Source: Lachnospiraceae bacterium
Lineage (GTDB): Bacteria; Bacillota; Clostridia; Lachnospirales; Lachnospiraceae
Assembly: GCA_900768755.1 (NCBI GenBank)
Contig: CAAGDV010000001.1
Span: 62,001-126,000, forward strand
Length of the DNA stretch: 64,000 nt
Direction of reading: 5' to 3'
Part shown: positions 1 to 8,879 of the stretch, in pieces
Position numbering within the stretch: position 1 is the first letter of the stretch
Layout of the letters: the number at the start of each line of letters is the position of its first letter
The notes under the pieces: generated by a model
The model's input: only the letters and a program-made list of their open reading frames with translations
Database searches by the model: none
Told to the model about the DNA's origin: nothing
Program-made: the position numbers and the translations under genes

Positions 1-789
1 GCCAAACATTGAAAGTGATTTGTTAAAGTCCTTGAAATTCTCGAGAATCTCAATATTGAGGTGCACCACCGCGCCCATATTCTCAAACTCCATAATGTAC
101 GGCCGTAACGAGGTTCCGGTAAAATACGGTAAGTCGATAAAAATCTCGTCTATCGCCTCATCCTTGACAAATTTGACCATCGTATCGTAGTTGGCCCTCA
201 CCGGCACCTTGCCTATCTTCTTTCCGACCATATCCTCGTCGACAATCGCTATCGCGTTAAGTTTGTTAACCCATTCCACATTACTCTCAATCGTTGCCAT
301 CGCATTCTCGGCACGGTCTTTTGTCGTAATCAAAAACATCTGGGTGCTTTTCTTTTTGCGGCTGTAAGTTCCCACAAGATAAAGCTTGAACAGTTCGTGA
401 AAAAGGAACATCACGAACACGTTAAACAAAGGCGTGAGCACGAATACGCCTCGGGATGCCGCCTGTCCGCTTGACGAATCACCGCCCTTGATAAGCATGA
501 GAACCGCATACGCTGCCGCAAAACCAAGGTTGATTTTGATGCTGTACAAAAACTCGTCGAATTTCCTTCTTTTGAGAAAGTCCTTGTTGGAATTGAACAA
601 AAACAGTACAACAATAAAAGACGACAGCATGATTCCGAGATTCTCAAACAGATCCCTCCGCGTGAGAAGCGAAATTCCTTTTATCGCCCAAAGCCACAAT
701 GCATTAGATAAAAAATAACATATGAAGACGCCAACAATATCCAGTGCATACAGCACCAGATTCTTTGTGCTCTCTTTATTCTCGTACAC
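1..789 (-). CDS. Sugar transferase (undecaprenyl-phosphate sugar phosphotransferase type), N-terminal part
   Basis: Partial gene whose 3' end lies beyond the left edge; 263 codons are present. The start is a GTG at 789 preceded by AGAGG. About four hydrophobic segments fill the first half (for example LVLYALDIVGVFICYF), followed by a cytoplasmic Rossmann-like region with QMFLITTKDRAENAM and DEAIDEIFIDLPYF, as in the CoA_binding_3 part of WcaJ/CpsE-type initiating transferases of exopolysaccharide synthesis. The catalytic bacterial sugar transferase domain would lie outside the window, so the function is inferred from the N-terminal architecture only. Faces hypA divergently. Confidence 0.7.
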   Translation of the reverse strand, partial: MYENKESTKNLVLYALDIVGVFICYFLSNALWLWAIKGISLLTRRDLFENLGIMLSSFIVVLFLFNSNKDFLKRRKFDEFLYSIKINLGFAAAYAVLMLIKGGDSSSGQAASRGVFVLTPLFNVFVMFLFHELFKLYLVGTYSRKKKSTQMFLITTKDRAENAMATIESNVEWVNKLNAIAIVDEDMVGKKIGKVPVRANYDTMVKFVKDEAIDEIFIDLPYFTGTSLRPYIMEFENMGAVVHLNIEILENFKDFNKSLSMFG

Positions 790-873
790 TTTATTTACCT
801 CTTTACAATATTCCGGTATTATTGTTGCCAAATAATGGTTTGTATATTCCCCGCCATTTTCGTATATGTGTTC

Positions 874-902
874 ATTTTACCATATAACCCCGCCATATTC
901 AA
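874..902 (-). promoter_or_regulatory. Sigma-A promoter for the sugar transferase
   Basis: Read on the minus strand: TTGAAT (897-902), 17-base spacer, TAAAAT (874-879), about 85 bases before the GTG start. The word ATGGCGGGG occurs twice in the spacer/leader about 40 bases apart, which could be a regulator site; that is inference. Confidence 0.6.
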
Positions 903-924
903 GTCACGCATTTTTCGTCCTTCG

Positions 925-953
925 TTGCAGAAGCGCCAAAACAATGCTATACT
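925..953 (+). promoter_or_regulatory. Sigma-A promoter for hypA
   Basis: TTGCAG (925-930), 17-base spacer, TATACT (948-953), 30 bases before the hypA ATG. Confidence 0.65.
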
Positions 954-983
954 GTAAGAATCCTAAGGAAAGGTGTGCTTGCC

Positions 984-1343
984 ATGCATGAACTGTCAAT
1001 TACCGAAAGCATTCTGAACGCAGCTGTCGATGAAGCACAAAAAAATAATGCTGACCGCATAGTCAGCATCTATCTTTGTATGGGTGAAATCAGCAGCATC
1101 GTTCCCGATTGCGTGCGGGAATATTTTGAAATGCTGAGCGAAGACACCATTGCCCACGGGGCTGTGCTTCATTTCACAACAATTCCCGCCGTAATTACAT
1201 GCCGGGAATGCGGGCACAGTTTCTCGATAAAAGGCATGCGCCTTTTGTGCCCCAGATGTGGCAGCCGGAAAGTCTCAATAACATCCGGCAGGGAATTCTA
1301 TATCGACCGCCTCGAAATCGAGACCGGTGAATCTACTGAATAG
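984..1343 (+). CDS. hypA: Hydrogenase/urease nickel metallochaperone HypA
   Basis: 119-residue protein starting MHELSI, the invariant HypA N-terminus in which Met1-His2 bind Ni2+. The ATG at 984 is chosen over the upstream GTG at 975 because AAGGAAAGG (965-973) abuts the GTG but is well spaced from the ATG, and because family members start MHEL. A zinc site is formed by CRECGH and CPRCGS. HypA delivers nickel during [NiFe]-hydrogenase maturation with HypB, but no other hyp or hydrogenase gene is in the window. The last 11 bases overlap the 3' end of convergent fabZ, so there is no terminator between them. Confidence 0.95.
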   Translation: MHELSITESILNAAVDEAQKNNADRIVSIYLCMGEISSIVPDCVREYFEMLSEDTIAHGAVLHFTTIPAVITCRECGHSFSIKGMRLLCPRCGSRKVSITSGREFYIDRLEIETGESTE

Positions 1344-1758
1344 CAAATATCAGCTCCGCGCTGGCAGCAAGCTTTCCATTCACGGTGGCAACGGCGTTGC
1401 CGATTCCTATAGGGCCTTTTCTCGATATTATCTCGCATGAAAGCTCGAGCATGTCACCGGGCTCAACCTGCTTTTTGAACCTTGCCTTATTAATTCCGCC
1501 AAAAAAAGCAAGCTTACCGCGGTTTTCTTCTTCCACAAGAAGCGCAACCGCTCCCGTCTGCGCAAGTGCCTCAATAATGAGCACTCCCGGCATAACGGGT
1601 TTGCCCGGAAAATGTCCCATAAACTGCATTTCATTGGCCGAAACACATTTTACTCCCTTTGCACTTTTTCCCGGCTCGCACTCGGTAATCCTGTCTACCA
1701 GAAGAAAAGGATATCTGTGCGGAAGTATCTCCTGAATCTGTGATGAATTAAGTTCCAT
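1333..1758 (-). CDS. fabZ: 3-hydroxyacyl-[acyl-carrier-protein] dehydratase FabZ
   Basis: 141-residue hot-dog fold dehydratase of type II fatty acid synthesis. LPHRYPFLLVDRI and GHFPGKPVMPGV are family signatures, with catalytic His49 in MGHFPG and Glu63 in IIEALAQ. The ATG at 1758 (MELNSSQIQEILPHRYPF) is preferred because GGAGG lies five bases before it; an in-frame ATG at 1770 is the alternative. It follows fabK by a few bases, so elongation-cycle dehydration and enoyl reduction are co-transcribed, apparently from the ABC transporter operon upstream. Confidence 0.95.
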   Translation of the reverse strand: MELNSSQIQEILPHRYPFLLVDRITECEPGKSAKGVKCVSANEMQFMGHFPGKPVMPGVLIIEALAQTGAVALLVEEENRGKLAFFGGINKARFKKQVEPGDMLELSCEIISRKGPIGIGNAVATVNGKLAASAELIFAIQ

Positions 1759-1772
1759 TCTGTCCTCCATAA

Positions 1773-2702
1773 TTACAGCCCCAGGCTGTTAAGTGTTTTC
1801 TCGGCACCGCTCCACAGATCTTCAAAAATCTGTGCAATAGGTTTTACCTCATTGACCTGTCCGCACACCTGTCCGGCCATAAGTGAGCCCGTATCGACAT
1901 CCCCGTCAAAAACGGCGCGTCTTAGTGAGCCGAGCGTATACATCTCCAGCTCCATTTTTGAGGCTCCTTCTTTTTCTTTTTTGATGTATTCACGGGCCAT
2001 TTTATTCTTAAGAATTCTGACAGGAGTTCCCGCAATACGTCCTGTCACAACTGTATCGTTGTCCTGCGCCTTAAGAATTGCATCGCGGTAATTTTCATGT
2101 ATCGGACACTCTTCGCTGGCAAGCAGGCAGGTTCCGACCTGAACTCCGCAGGCTCCGAGCGCAAAAGCTGCGAGGAGCTGCCTGCCGTCGGCTATTCCTC
2201 CTGCGGCAATTACGGGCACCGAAAGTTCATCCACCATCTTCGGAACGAGTGCCATCGTGGTCATCTCGCCCACATGTCCGCCGCTCTCGCATCCCTCGGC
2301 GATAATCATGTCCGCACCGCAGCTTACCAGTCTTTTGGCAATCATTACGCTCGACATGACAGGCATTACAAGAGTGCCTTTCTCTTTCCATTTGTCAATA
2401 TATTTTGCGGGGTTACCGGCACCGGTTGTGACGACCGGAATATTTTCGCGGTACACAAGTTCCGCAATCTCCGAAACATTGGGATTCATAAGCATTATGT
2501 TCACGCCAAACGGCCGGTCAGTCAGCGACTTACATCTGTGTATATGCTCCTCAAGCATTGCGGCATCCATTCCGCCCGCCGCAATTATACCTAGTCCGCC
2601 GGCATTGGAAGCGGCCGCCGCGAACTCTCCCGTGGCGATATTTGCCATGGCGCCCTGAATAATCGGATATTTAATATTCAAAATCTCATTAAGTCTAACC
2701 AT
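1773..2702 (-). CDS. fabK: FMN-dependent enoyl-ACP reductase II (FabK type)
   Basis: 309-residue TIM-barrel of the nitronate monooxygenase/FabK superfamily. The N-terminal YPIIQGAMANIATGEFA and the catalytic-His motif AEGCESGGHVGEMTTMALVP fit FabK, which reduces trans-2-enoyl-ACP with NAD(P)H in many Clostridia in place of FabI. Pairing with fabZ supports FabK rather than a 2-nitropropane dioxygenase. The start lies three bases after the stop of the ABC ATPase gene, suggesting translational coupling. Confidence 0.88.
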   Translation of the reverse strand: MVRLNEILNIKYPIIQGAMANIATGEFAAAASNAGGLGIIAAGGMDAAMLEEHIHRCKSLTDRPFGVNIMLMNPNVSEIAELVYRENIPVVTTGAGNPAKYIDKWKEKGTLVMPVMSSVMIAKRLVSCGADMIIAEGCESGGHVGEMTTMALVPKMVDELSVPVIAAGGIADGRQLLAAFALGACGVQVGTCLLASEECPIHENYRDAILKAQDNDTVVTGRIAGTPVRILKNKMAREYIKKEKEGASKMELEMYTLGSLRRAVFDGDVDTGSLMAGQVCGQVNEVKPIAQIFEDLWSGAEKTLNSLGL

Positions 2703-2705
2703 CGT

Positions 2706-3503
2706 CTACCCCAAAATCATTCTGTCATTAGCGAATTCAGAACCGCTTGCCATTGAGAATTTTGCAAGCAGGTCCTCAACGGTAAGTTTCTTTTTCTCCT
2801 CACCGGAGATGTCGAGAATTATTTTTCCGCTGTTCATCATGATAAGTCTGTTTCCGTGGGCGATTGCGTCCTTCATATTGTGAGTTATCATGAGTGTCGT
2901 CAAATGGTCTTTGTTGACAATCTTCTCCGTTGTCTCAAGAACCTTTGCCGCAGTCTTTGGGTCCAATGCGGCGGTGTGTTCATCCAGAAGAAGAAGCTTC
3001 GGCTTCTGAAGCGACGCCATGAGAAGCGTAACAGCCTGCCTCTGTCCTCCCGACAAAAGACCGACCTTTGACGTCAGTCTGTTCTCAAGTCCGAGGTCCA
3101 ACTGCGCCAGAAGTTCTTTGTAATGCGTCTTCTCACGTGCCGTGATCCCCGGTGCAAGCCCGCGGAATTTGCCGCGCCTTGCCGCAAGCGCAAGATTCTC
3201 TTCTATCTCCATGGTAGCCGCCGTGCCCATCATCGGGTCCTGAAACACTCTTCCGAGATAGCGCGCCCGCTTGTGCTCCGGAATTCTCGTAACATCGATT
3301 CCATCTATAAGAATGCGTCCCTCATCCACAAACCATGTGCCTGCAACCGCATTCAGAAGCGTTGATTTGCCGGCACCGTTTCCGCCGATAACCGTGACAA
3401 AATCACCCTCCGAAAGCCTTAAGCTGACACCGTCCAAAGCTGTTTTCTCATTGACGGTATTAGGATTAAAGGTTTTGTATATGTTCTGAATATCCAGCAT
3501 CAA
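2706..3503 (-). CDS. ABC transporter ATP-binding protein, TrpXYZ-like importer
   Basis: 265-residue ATPase with Walker A GGNGAGKST, Q-loop around VFQDPMMGT, signature LSGGQRQAVTL, Walker B LLLLDEHTAALD and H-loop MITHNM. It belongs with the permease and lipoprotein immediately upstream (one-base gap to the permease stop). This three-gene type has been linked to tryptophan or other aromatic amino acid uptake in Firmicutes; the substrate here is inferred from the family only. Confidence 0.9.
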   Translation of the reverse strand: MMLDIQNIYKTFNPNTVNEKTALDGVSLRLSEGDFVTVIGGNGAGKSTLLNAVAGTWFVDEGRILIDGIDVTRIPEHKRARYLGRVFQDPMMGTAATMEIEENLALAARRGKFRGLAPGITAREKTHYKELLAQLDLGLENRLTSKVGLLSGGQRQAVTLLMASLQKPKLLLLDEHTAALDPKTAAKVLETTEKIVNKDHLTTLMITHNMKDAIAHGNRLIMMNSGKIILDISGEEKKKLTVEDLLAKFSMASGSEFANDRMILG

Positions 3504-4448
3504 TTAAACCTCCTTCTTCTTGGACACTGCTTTGGTATTCTTTGTAAAATACCTGCTCTTAAAGTACGGGAAAGCAAGAAACAGTGCAATTACAACCGCC
3601 TGAATGAATTTCAACAGATTCGGGTCGATAGGGAACCACAAAATAGTCTGTACAATAATGTAGTAAATAACGCCTCCGAGCACCACACCCAGAAGCTGAA
3701 GTGCAAAATTCTTGAATATTTTGCCGAAAATCGCGCCTCCGATAACGACTGCCGCAAGACCGATTACAATTGCGCCTCTTCCGGTAGCTACGTTAGCTGC
3801 GCCTGAATATTGTCCCATGAGTGCTCCTGAAAAAGCCACGATTCCGTTTGACAGAACAAGTCCGATAACCTTGTTGACGCTGGTATTGATTCCCTGCGCA
3901 CGGCTCATGTTGGGATTGCTTCCCGTGGCTCTGATTGAAGCACCTCTCTCTGTTCCGAAGAACCAGTACAAAACAGTTATAAGAACAATCGCTGCAACTG
4001 CAAACACGAACAGCGGCCATCTGTAAAAAGGATAACTGCTGTTAAGTCCGCCCTCCTGATAAAGCTGTGACTCCAAAAGCTCGTACTCACGGTTGCTGAT
4101 GGTCATGTTGGAACCGCCCAGAATCTTCAGATTGATTGAATACAAACCGAACTGGGTGATTATTCCCGCCAAAATAGCGGGAATTCCCATCACCGTATGC
4201 GCAAGTCCCGTCACGAGACCTGCTGCCATGCCGGCAAGTGTGGCATAAAGCATGCACAGCCAGATGTTATGTCCGCTGGTAAGTGATGCGGCAAAAACAG
4301 CAGCTCCAAGACTGACGGTACCGTCCACTGACAGATCCGCAATATCAAGTATTTTGTATGTAATAAATACGCCGATTGCCATAATTCCCCACACCATGCC
4401 CTGTGAAACGGCACCGGGCATCGCGCTAAATAATGCATTTATATCCAC
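3504..4448 (-). CDS. ABC transporter permease (BPD_transp_2 / TrpY-like)
   Basis: 314-residue polytopic protein with eight or nine hydrophobic segments, starting near WGIMAIGVFITYKILDIADLSVDG, a segment typical of LivH-like permeases of the TrpXYZ group, and ending in a basic tail (KNTKAVSKKKEV). It forms the membrane channel for the adjacent ATPase and lipoprotein. The start at 4448 is preceded by an AGGAATAA ribosome site and sits 28 bases after the lipoprotein gene. Confidence 0.88.
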   Translation of the reverse strand: MDINALFSAMPGAVSQGMVWGIMAIGVFITYKILDIADLSVDGTVSLGAAVFAASLTSGHNIWLCMLYATLAGMAAGLVTGLAHTVMGIPAILAGIITQFGLYSINLKILGGSNMTISNREYELLESQLYQEGGLNSSYPFYRWPLFVFAVAAIVLITVLYWFFGTERGASIRATGSNPNMSRAQGINTSVNKVIGLVLSNGIVAFSGALMGQYSGAANVATGRGAIVIGLAAVVIGGAIFGKIFKNFALQLLGVVLGGVIYYIIVQTILWFPIDPNLLKFIQAVVIALFLAFPYFKSRYFTKNTKAVSKKKEV

Positions 4449-4476
4449 ACTTTATTCCTCCGGCTAAAAATAATAA

Positions 4477-5457
4477 TTAATTGGTCTCAATTGCCTCATA
4501 TCCCTCAGGAATTGTAATTCCGAGTTCATCGCAGATTGCCTTGTTGTATTTCTTTGTGAACTTCGGAGCATACTGAATCTCCATTGTTGAAATGTCAGCT
4601 CCGTTTACAAGAATCTCATAAGCCATCTCACCGGTCTTGTATCCGATGTCATAGTAGCTGATTGAAAGTGTTGCAACTCCGCAGCCTGCGCAGATTCCCT
4701 CTTCGCCTGCGATTACGGGAACTTTGGCCGGAACAACGATGTTGTAGATTGCTGATGTGTTCTCTGCAGCTGTGTTATCCGTAGGAACATATATTACATC
4801 TGCATACTCTGTAGCCGCGGTCGTTACATTGTTAATGTCGTTGGAATCGGCAAATGCAAATAACTTACTCTCAATTCCCATGGCGGTAAGCTCCTCAGAC
4901 ACAACCTTTACCTGATATGCTGAATTCGCCTCTGCAGAGCAGTACAAAAGTGCAACCTTCTTTGCATCCGGGAAAAGCTCCTGAATCATCTTTGCCTGGT
5001 CCTTAAGCGGCGCAAGGTCTGATGTTCCTGATACGTTGATTCCTGTTTTTCCGTCAAAATCCTTGATGCTGAGAGCAACTCCGTACTCTGTGATTGATGT
5101 TCCGAGAATCGGAATTGTAGATGTTGCGGCAACTGCAGCCTGAAGTGCAGGAGTTGCGTTGGCAAGCATCAAATCCACCTTTGCAGATACGAAACCGTTA
5201 ACGATTGTCGAGCAGGTCTCCGTATCATTCTGTGCATTCTTCTCGTCAAAAGTAACCTTGTCGCCAAGCTTCTCTGTAAGGGCATCCTTGAATCCCTTTG
5301 TTGCTGCGTCAAGTGCAGGATGCTCAACAAGCTGGCAGATTCCGACTTTGTAAGAATCCTTTGCGCCTGTCTGATTGCTTGACTTGCTGCATGCGGTCAT
5401 TGCGAATACCATTGCAAGGCAAATGGCAACGGCCATGATTTTCTTCATCTTCTTCAT
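4477..5457 (-). CDS. ABC transporter substrate-binding lipoprotein (TrpX-like)
   Basis: 326 residues. A signal peptide ends in the lipobox MTAC with Cys23 as lipid anchor. The mature part begins YKVGICQLVEHPALDAATKGF, characteristic of the ABC_sub_bind family (PF04392) that includes tryptophan-binding TrpX. First gene of a leftward operon with permease, ATPase, fabK and fabZ, driven by a near-consensus promoter. No T-box or Trp leader is visible in the 60-base leader, so the aromatic amino acid assignment rests on family alone. Confidence 0.88.
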   Translation of the reverse strand: MKKMKKIMAVAICLAMVFAMTACSKSSNQTGAKDSYKVGICQLVEHPALDAATKGFKDALTEKLGDKVTFDEKNAQNDTETCSTIVNGFVSAKVDLMLANATPALQAAVAATSTIPILGTSITEYGVALSIKDFDGKTGINVSGTSDLAPLKDQAKMIQELFPDAKKVALLYCSAEANSAYQVKVVSEELTAMGIESKLFAFADSNDINNVTTAATEYADVIYVPTDNTAAENTSAIYNIVVPAKVPVIAGEEGICAGCGVATLSISYYDIGYKTGEMAYEILVNGADISTMEIQYAPKFTKKYNKAICDELGITIPEGYEAIETN

Positions 5458-5515
5458 AATAGTTCTCCTTTTCCTTTTTAAAACTATAACGCTTTTATGT
5501 ACAAAAGCACACTTT

Positions 5516-5544
5516 ATTATAGTTTATTAAGCTTTTTCAGTCAA
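5516..5544 (-). promoter_or_regulatory. Sigma-A promoter for the TrpX-like operon
   Basis: Minus strand TTGACT (5539-5544), exactly 17 bases, TATAAT (5516-5521). This is among the best sigma-A matches in the window and lies about 60 bases before the lipoprotein ATG. Confidence 0.8.
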
Positions 5545-5576
5545 TTAGTTTTCATATTATTTACACAATTATGTCA

Positions 5577-5604
5577 TTGACTTCACACAAATTCCGAATA
5601 TACT
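5577..5604 (+). promoter_or_regulatory. Sigma-A promoter for the beta-helix lipoprotein
   Basis: TTGACT (5577-5582), 16-base spacer, TATACT (5599-5604); an AAAGAAAGG ribosome site follows at 5622-5630 before the ATG at 5640. Confidence 0.72.
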
Positions 5605-5639
5605 TAATTTTATAAATCAGAAAAGAAAGGCAAGTTAAT

Positions 5640-7619
5640 ATGCGAAATAGTTTTTTCAGGAAAATATCCATTCCGGTTATACTGATGACAGTGGCTGCGA
5701 TGATATACGGTTGCGGCAAAGACACCTCTTCGGTTCCGTCCGACAGCACAGAAGGCGGAACCAATTATACCATGGGCGATATCAACGCAACGCCCGATAA
5801 CACGGTTGAGGATTCCACTCTCGGATTCGCGGAGATAAAGACGGCAGATACCGTCACGGAGGAAGGAAGTGATTATACAACCATCCTGCTTGGCGAGGGT
5901 TCTTTTGACGTAACGGGAGCCGGAGTTACGGTATCCGGCAAGACTGCTACCATTACCGCTGCCGGCACTTATGTTGTATCGGGAAGCACCTCAGAGGGCA
6001 ACATCTATGTGGATGCGGCAGATGAGGACAAGGTTCACATTATTCTGGACAATGTCTCAATGACCTGTTCGTACTGTGCGCCGATTTTTGTCAACAATGC
6101 CGACAAGGTGACCATAACGCTTAAAAGCGGCACCGTAAACACACTTTCCGACAAGCTTTCGGCAGTTGTGTCCGATTCGTCCAATGCGGTCATATACTCC
6201 AAAAAAGACCTTTCCATAAACGGAGCCGGTACACTCAACATTACCGGTGTGAACAATAACGGCATACAGTGCCAGGACGACCTTAAGATTGTTGACGGCA
6301 ACATCACCATTGCCGTTGCCAACAACGCTGTTCGCGGCAAAGATTCCGTGACCGTGGCAGGCGGCACACTCAGCATTTCGTGCAAAGGCAATGGAATTGT
6401 TTCTTCCAACGACACCGACCCCGAGAAAGGATATATCCACATAATCGACGGTTCGATTGAAATCGAATGTGACGAAGACGGAATTCAGGCTGAAAATGAC
6501 ATCCAGATTGAAGGCGGAACAATTAATATAACCGCGGCAGGCGGCTATGTCAACGGAGCAACCCACACCGGCAACACGGGCGGTTTTTGGGGCGGTTTTA
6601 ATGAGCCTGACAACAGCGAAGACTCCGTGAGCACAAAAGGAATCAAATCTTCCACCGGAATATATATAACCGGCGGCACACTCACTTTGGACTGCGCGGA
6701 TGATGCTTTTCACACGACCGGCACGGTAAAAATAACCGGCGGCACACTCACACTTGCAAGCGGCGACGACGGAATCCACGCTGATACCTGTCTTGAAATC
6801 AACGACGCCACCGTTTCCGTAACACACAGCTACGAAGGTCTTGAAGCCCCGATAGTTACCATAAACAGCGGTCTGTGTGCCATCGTCGCAAGCGATGACG
6901 GAATTAATGCTACGGACGGAAGCACCGTAGGCATGCAGGCACAGACGGCCTGTGCCATAATCATAAACGGCGGAACCATACATGTTGACGCTTCAGGAGA
7001 CGGAATTGATTCCAATAATACTGCAACCATGAACGGCGGTGTCCTCATAGTTGAAGGTCCGACTGACAGCGGCAACTCCGCCCTCGATACGGAACGCGGA
7101 TTCACCGTCAACGGCGGATACATCATTGCAACCGGTTCGTCAGGAATGGCAGAAGGTTTTGCATCGGATTCAAAACAGTGCGCAGCTCTTTTGACCGTAT
7201 CAAACGTAAATGCCGGACAGATGATTACCGTAGCGGATGACGCGGGAAATGTAATCTTTTCCACCACCCCTTCAAAGACCTGGAGCGCACTCCTGTTATC
7301 TTCCCCGTCTGTCAGCACAGGTACAACCTACCACATTCTTTTGGGAGGTGAGCTTAACGATTGCACCGAGCTCTACCCTGACACCTACGCCTGCGGAAAA
7401 ATATCCGGAGCAGCCGAGCTGTCAAGCTATGTTCAGGAGTCAACCGTTGTTTCCCAGGGAGGAATGGGAGGCTTTGGCGGCGGTGGTAAAGGTCAGATGC
7501 CCGGCGGCAATACGGGTGAGAGACCTAACGGCGGAATGCGGCCTGACGGCGGTACCGGCGGCAAATTCCAGCAGGGCGGCAATGAGAATCCTACAACAGG
7601 ATCAGATACCAATCTGTAA
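5640..7619 (+). CDS. Cthe_2159-like beta-helix carbohydrate-binding lipoprotein
   Basis: 659 residues. A lipoprotein signal ends in MIYGC (Cys25). Most of the protein is made of short repeats such as ITGGTLTLASGDDGIHAD and IQIEGGTINITAAGG, the right-handed beta-helix pattern of the Cthe_2159 / carbohydrate-binding domain family (PF14262), whose founding member binds polygalacturonate and cellulose. The C-terminus is a low-complexity Gly/Pro/Asn tail (GGMGGFGGGGKG and so on) typical of the family. Likely a cell-surface plant-polysaccharide binder; ligand not provable from sequence. Monocistronic with its own promoter and terminator. Confidence 0.85.
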   Translation: MRNSFFRKISIPVILMTVAAMIYGCGKDTSSVPSDSTEGGTNYTMGDINATPDNTVEDSTLGFAEIKTADTVTEEGSDYTTILLGEGSFDVTGAGVTVSGKTATITAAGTYVVSGSTSEGNIYVDAADEDKVHIILDNVSMTCSYCAPIFVNNADKVTITLKSGTVNTLSDKLSAVVSDSSNAVIYSKKDLSINGAGTLNITGVNNNGIQCQDDLKIVDGNITIAVANNAVRGKDSVTVAGGTLSISCKGNGIVSSNDTDPEKGYIHIIDGSIEIECDEDGIQAENDIQIEGGTINITAAGGYVNGATHTGNTGGFWGGFNEPDNSEDSVSTKGIKSSTGIYITGGTLTLDCADDAFHTTGTVKITGGTLTLASGDDGIHADTCLEINDATVSVTHSYEGLEAPIVTINSGLCAIVASDDGINATDGSTVGMQAQTACAIIINGGTIHVDASGDGIDSNNTATMNGGVLIVEGPTDSGNSALDTERGFTVNGGYIIATGSSGMAEGFASDSKQCAALLTVSNVNAGQMITVADDAGNVIFSTTPSKTWSALLLSSPSVSTGTTYHILLGGELNDCTELYPDTYACGKISGAAELSSYVQESTVVSQGGMGGFGGGGKGQMPGGNTGERPNGGMRPDGGTGGKFQQGGNENPTTGSDTNL

Positions 7620-7631
7620 GTATTAACTTAA

Positions 7632-7680
7632 GAAGCCCCATTTCGGACATTTCTCAAAGTCCAAAATGGGGCTTTTTTTA
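7632..7680 (+). terminator. Intrinsic terminator of the beta-helix lipoprotein gene
   Basis: A 16-base stem with one mismatch (AAGCCCCATTTCGGAC against GTCCAAAATGGGGCTT) around a ten-base loop, then a run of T, starting 13 bases after the stop codon. Confidence 0.85.
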
Positions 7681-7776
7681 GTTATGCGCATCTTGACCCT
7701 GCAAGGTACATAAAAACCATCCGCTATGCGGTTTGAGCCTTATTTATTCCCTCTCTCCCCCGAAGCCACAGCGTCT
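7681..7776. other. Intergenic DNA with no recognised feature
   Basis: About 95 bases between the terminator and the long hairpin element. No promoter, ORF or strong hairpin is seen. Confidence 0.5.
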
Positions 7777-7896
7777 AACTTAAAAAAGCTCCCTTCGGAC
7801 TTTGAGAACATCGGTACTTGGGCGGCGTATTTTGACGCCTTAGTACCGCTATGTTCTCAATGTAGTGCGAACGTCCGTAAGGGAGCTTTTTAAGTT
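7777..7896. repeat. Long bidirectional-terminator hairpin, repeat family copy 1
   Basis: 120-base inverted repeat between convergent genes. The outer arms are AACTT+A-run+GCTCCCTTCGGAC and GTCCGTAAGGGAGC+T-run+AAGTT, so either strand ends in a GC stem followed by T residues. A second stem, TTGAGAACAT with ATGTTCTCAA, encloses GGTACT/AGTACC and a GGCG/CGCC tip. A relative is at 62105-62206. Likely role: bidirectional transcription terminator that is also a dispersed repeat. Confidence 0.75.
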
Positions 7897-7905
7897 CAAT
7901 ATGTA

Positions 7906-8823
7906 TTACATCGGAAAACTCATATATACAATGCAGTGCCTCATAATGAGATAGTAAATTACATAGTGTGCAATCATAAGGATTGCTACAGAAAGCGCAA
8001 GTGTAAGAAGAAGTTTCTTTCTGTCTTTAATCTCCTTGCCTATAATCAGAAGCCCCTGAAGCAATGTGAGGAATCCGCAGCATGTTATCGCAATCGGGAA
8101 AAATGCGCTGTTAAGGAAGCCGACATGAAATACTCTGTTAATAACTGTGAATACCAATGCGCCAAGAAGCGGTACGCTTGTTGCTCCCATGAGATTCATA
8201 GCCTTTGCGATATCAGCTTTCTCCTTAAGGATAACGGAACTAACAAGATAGTATATTCCGATAACAACCGCTGCCATAAGAACAACATAGATAATCGGGA
8301 AAAATACTGCCTGAACAAATGTGTATCCTCTGTATCCCACATCCTTTAAGATGTCCCATCTCGTAATACCATTCAATTTCAGATAATCGCTGTAAGAAAT
8401 TCCGTTCAATGCCAAAATACCTGAGCTCTTAACGGATTTCTTATAGTAAGCAAGTCTGTAGATGATTCTTGTTACAAGGTAAAGAAGCTGAGAAATGACA
8501 TAAACAACCGCAATCAATCCTACAAGAATTCCTGACGATGCAACTGTTCCTTTCTCATAGTACTCCTCTGCAGCTGTAAGAGGCTTCTTAATTGTGTTGG
8601 TGATGTGTGAGATAACAAGCTTAATTGCATTATCTCCCTGTGACTGCTTCTTAGCGGTCTGAGGTGCCGGCTGCGGCTGTCCGTAAGGCATTCCCTGTGG
8701 TGCCGGCTGTGGCTGTCCGTAAGGCATTCCCTGCGGAATATTATTCTGTGGTGCTGCGTTCTGCTGGCAGTTGCATACTTCGCCGTCTGCTAACTGTCTG
8801 CCGCAAAATGTACAAAAAGTCAT
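7906..8823 (-). CDS. Zinc-ribbon membrane protein of unknown function
   Basis: 305 residues. The N-terminus carries a short zinc ribbon (Cys4, Cys7, Cys17, Cys19), then a Gln/Pro-rich linker with a 12-residue unit GMPYGQPQPAPQ present twice, then an amphipathic stretch and about five transmembrane segments, resembling Yip1/DUF membrane proteins with N-terminal zinc ribbons common in Clostridia. No catalytic motif is seen. It ends nine bases from the bidirectional terminator hairpin, and has its own promoter. Confidence 0.75.
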   Translation of the reverse strand: MTFCTFCGRQLADGEVCNCQQNAAPQNNIPQGMPYGQPQPAPQGMPYGQPQPAPQTAKKQSQGDNAIKLVISHITNTIKKPLTAAEEYYEKGTVASSGILVGLIAVVYVISQLLYLVTRIIYRLAYYKKSVKSSGILALNGISYSDYLKLNGITRWDILKDVGYRGYTFVQAVFFPIIYVVLMAAVVIGIYYLVSSVILKEKADIAKAMNLMGATSVPLLGALVFTVINRVFHVGFLNSAFFPIAITCCGFLTLLQGLLIIGKEIKDRKKLLLTLALSVAILMIAHYVIYYLIMRHCIVYMSFPM

Positions 8824-8879
8824 TTCGTTTCATTCCTCCTAGAAAATATGAATTGTCTAATAAACACCTAGATGACTGC

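Noticed and set aside
6057..6983. 308-codon open frame opposite the beta-helix lipoprotein
   Set aside because: It is the shadow of a repetitive beta-helix gene with matching periodicity; it has no ribosome site and a Cys/Gly/Val-rich composition unlike the neighbours.
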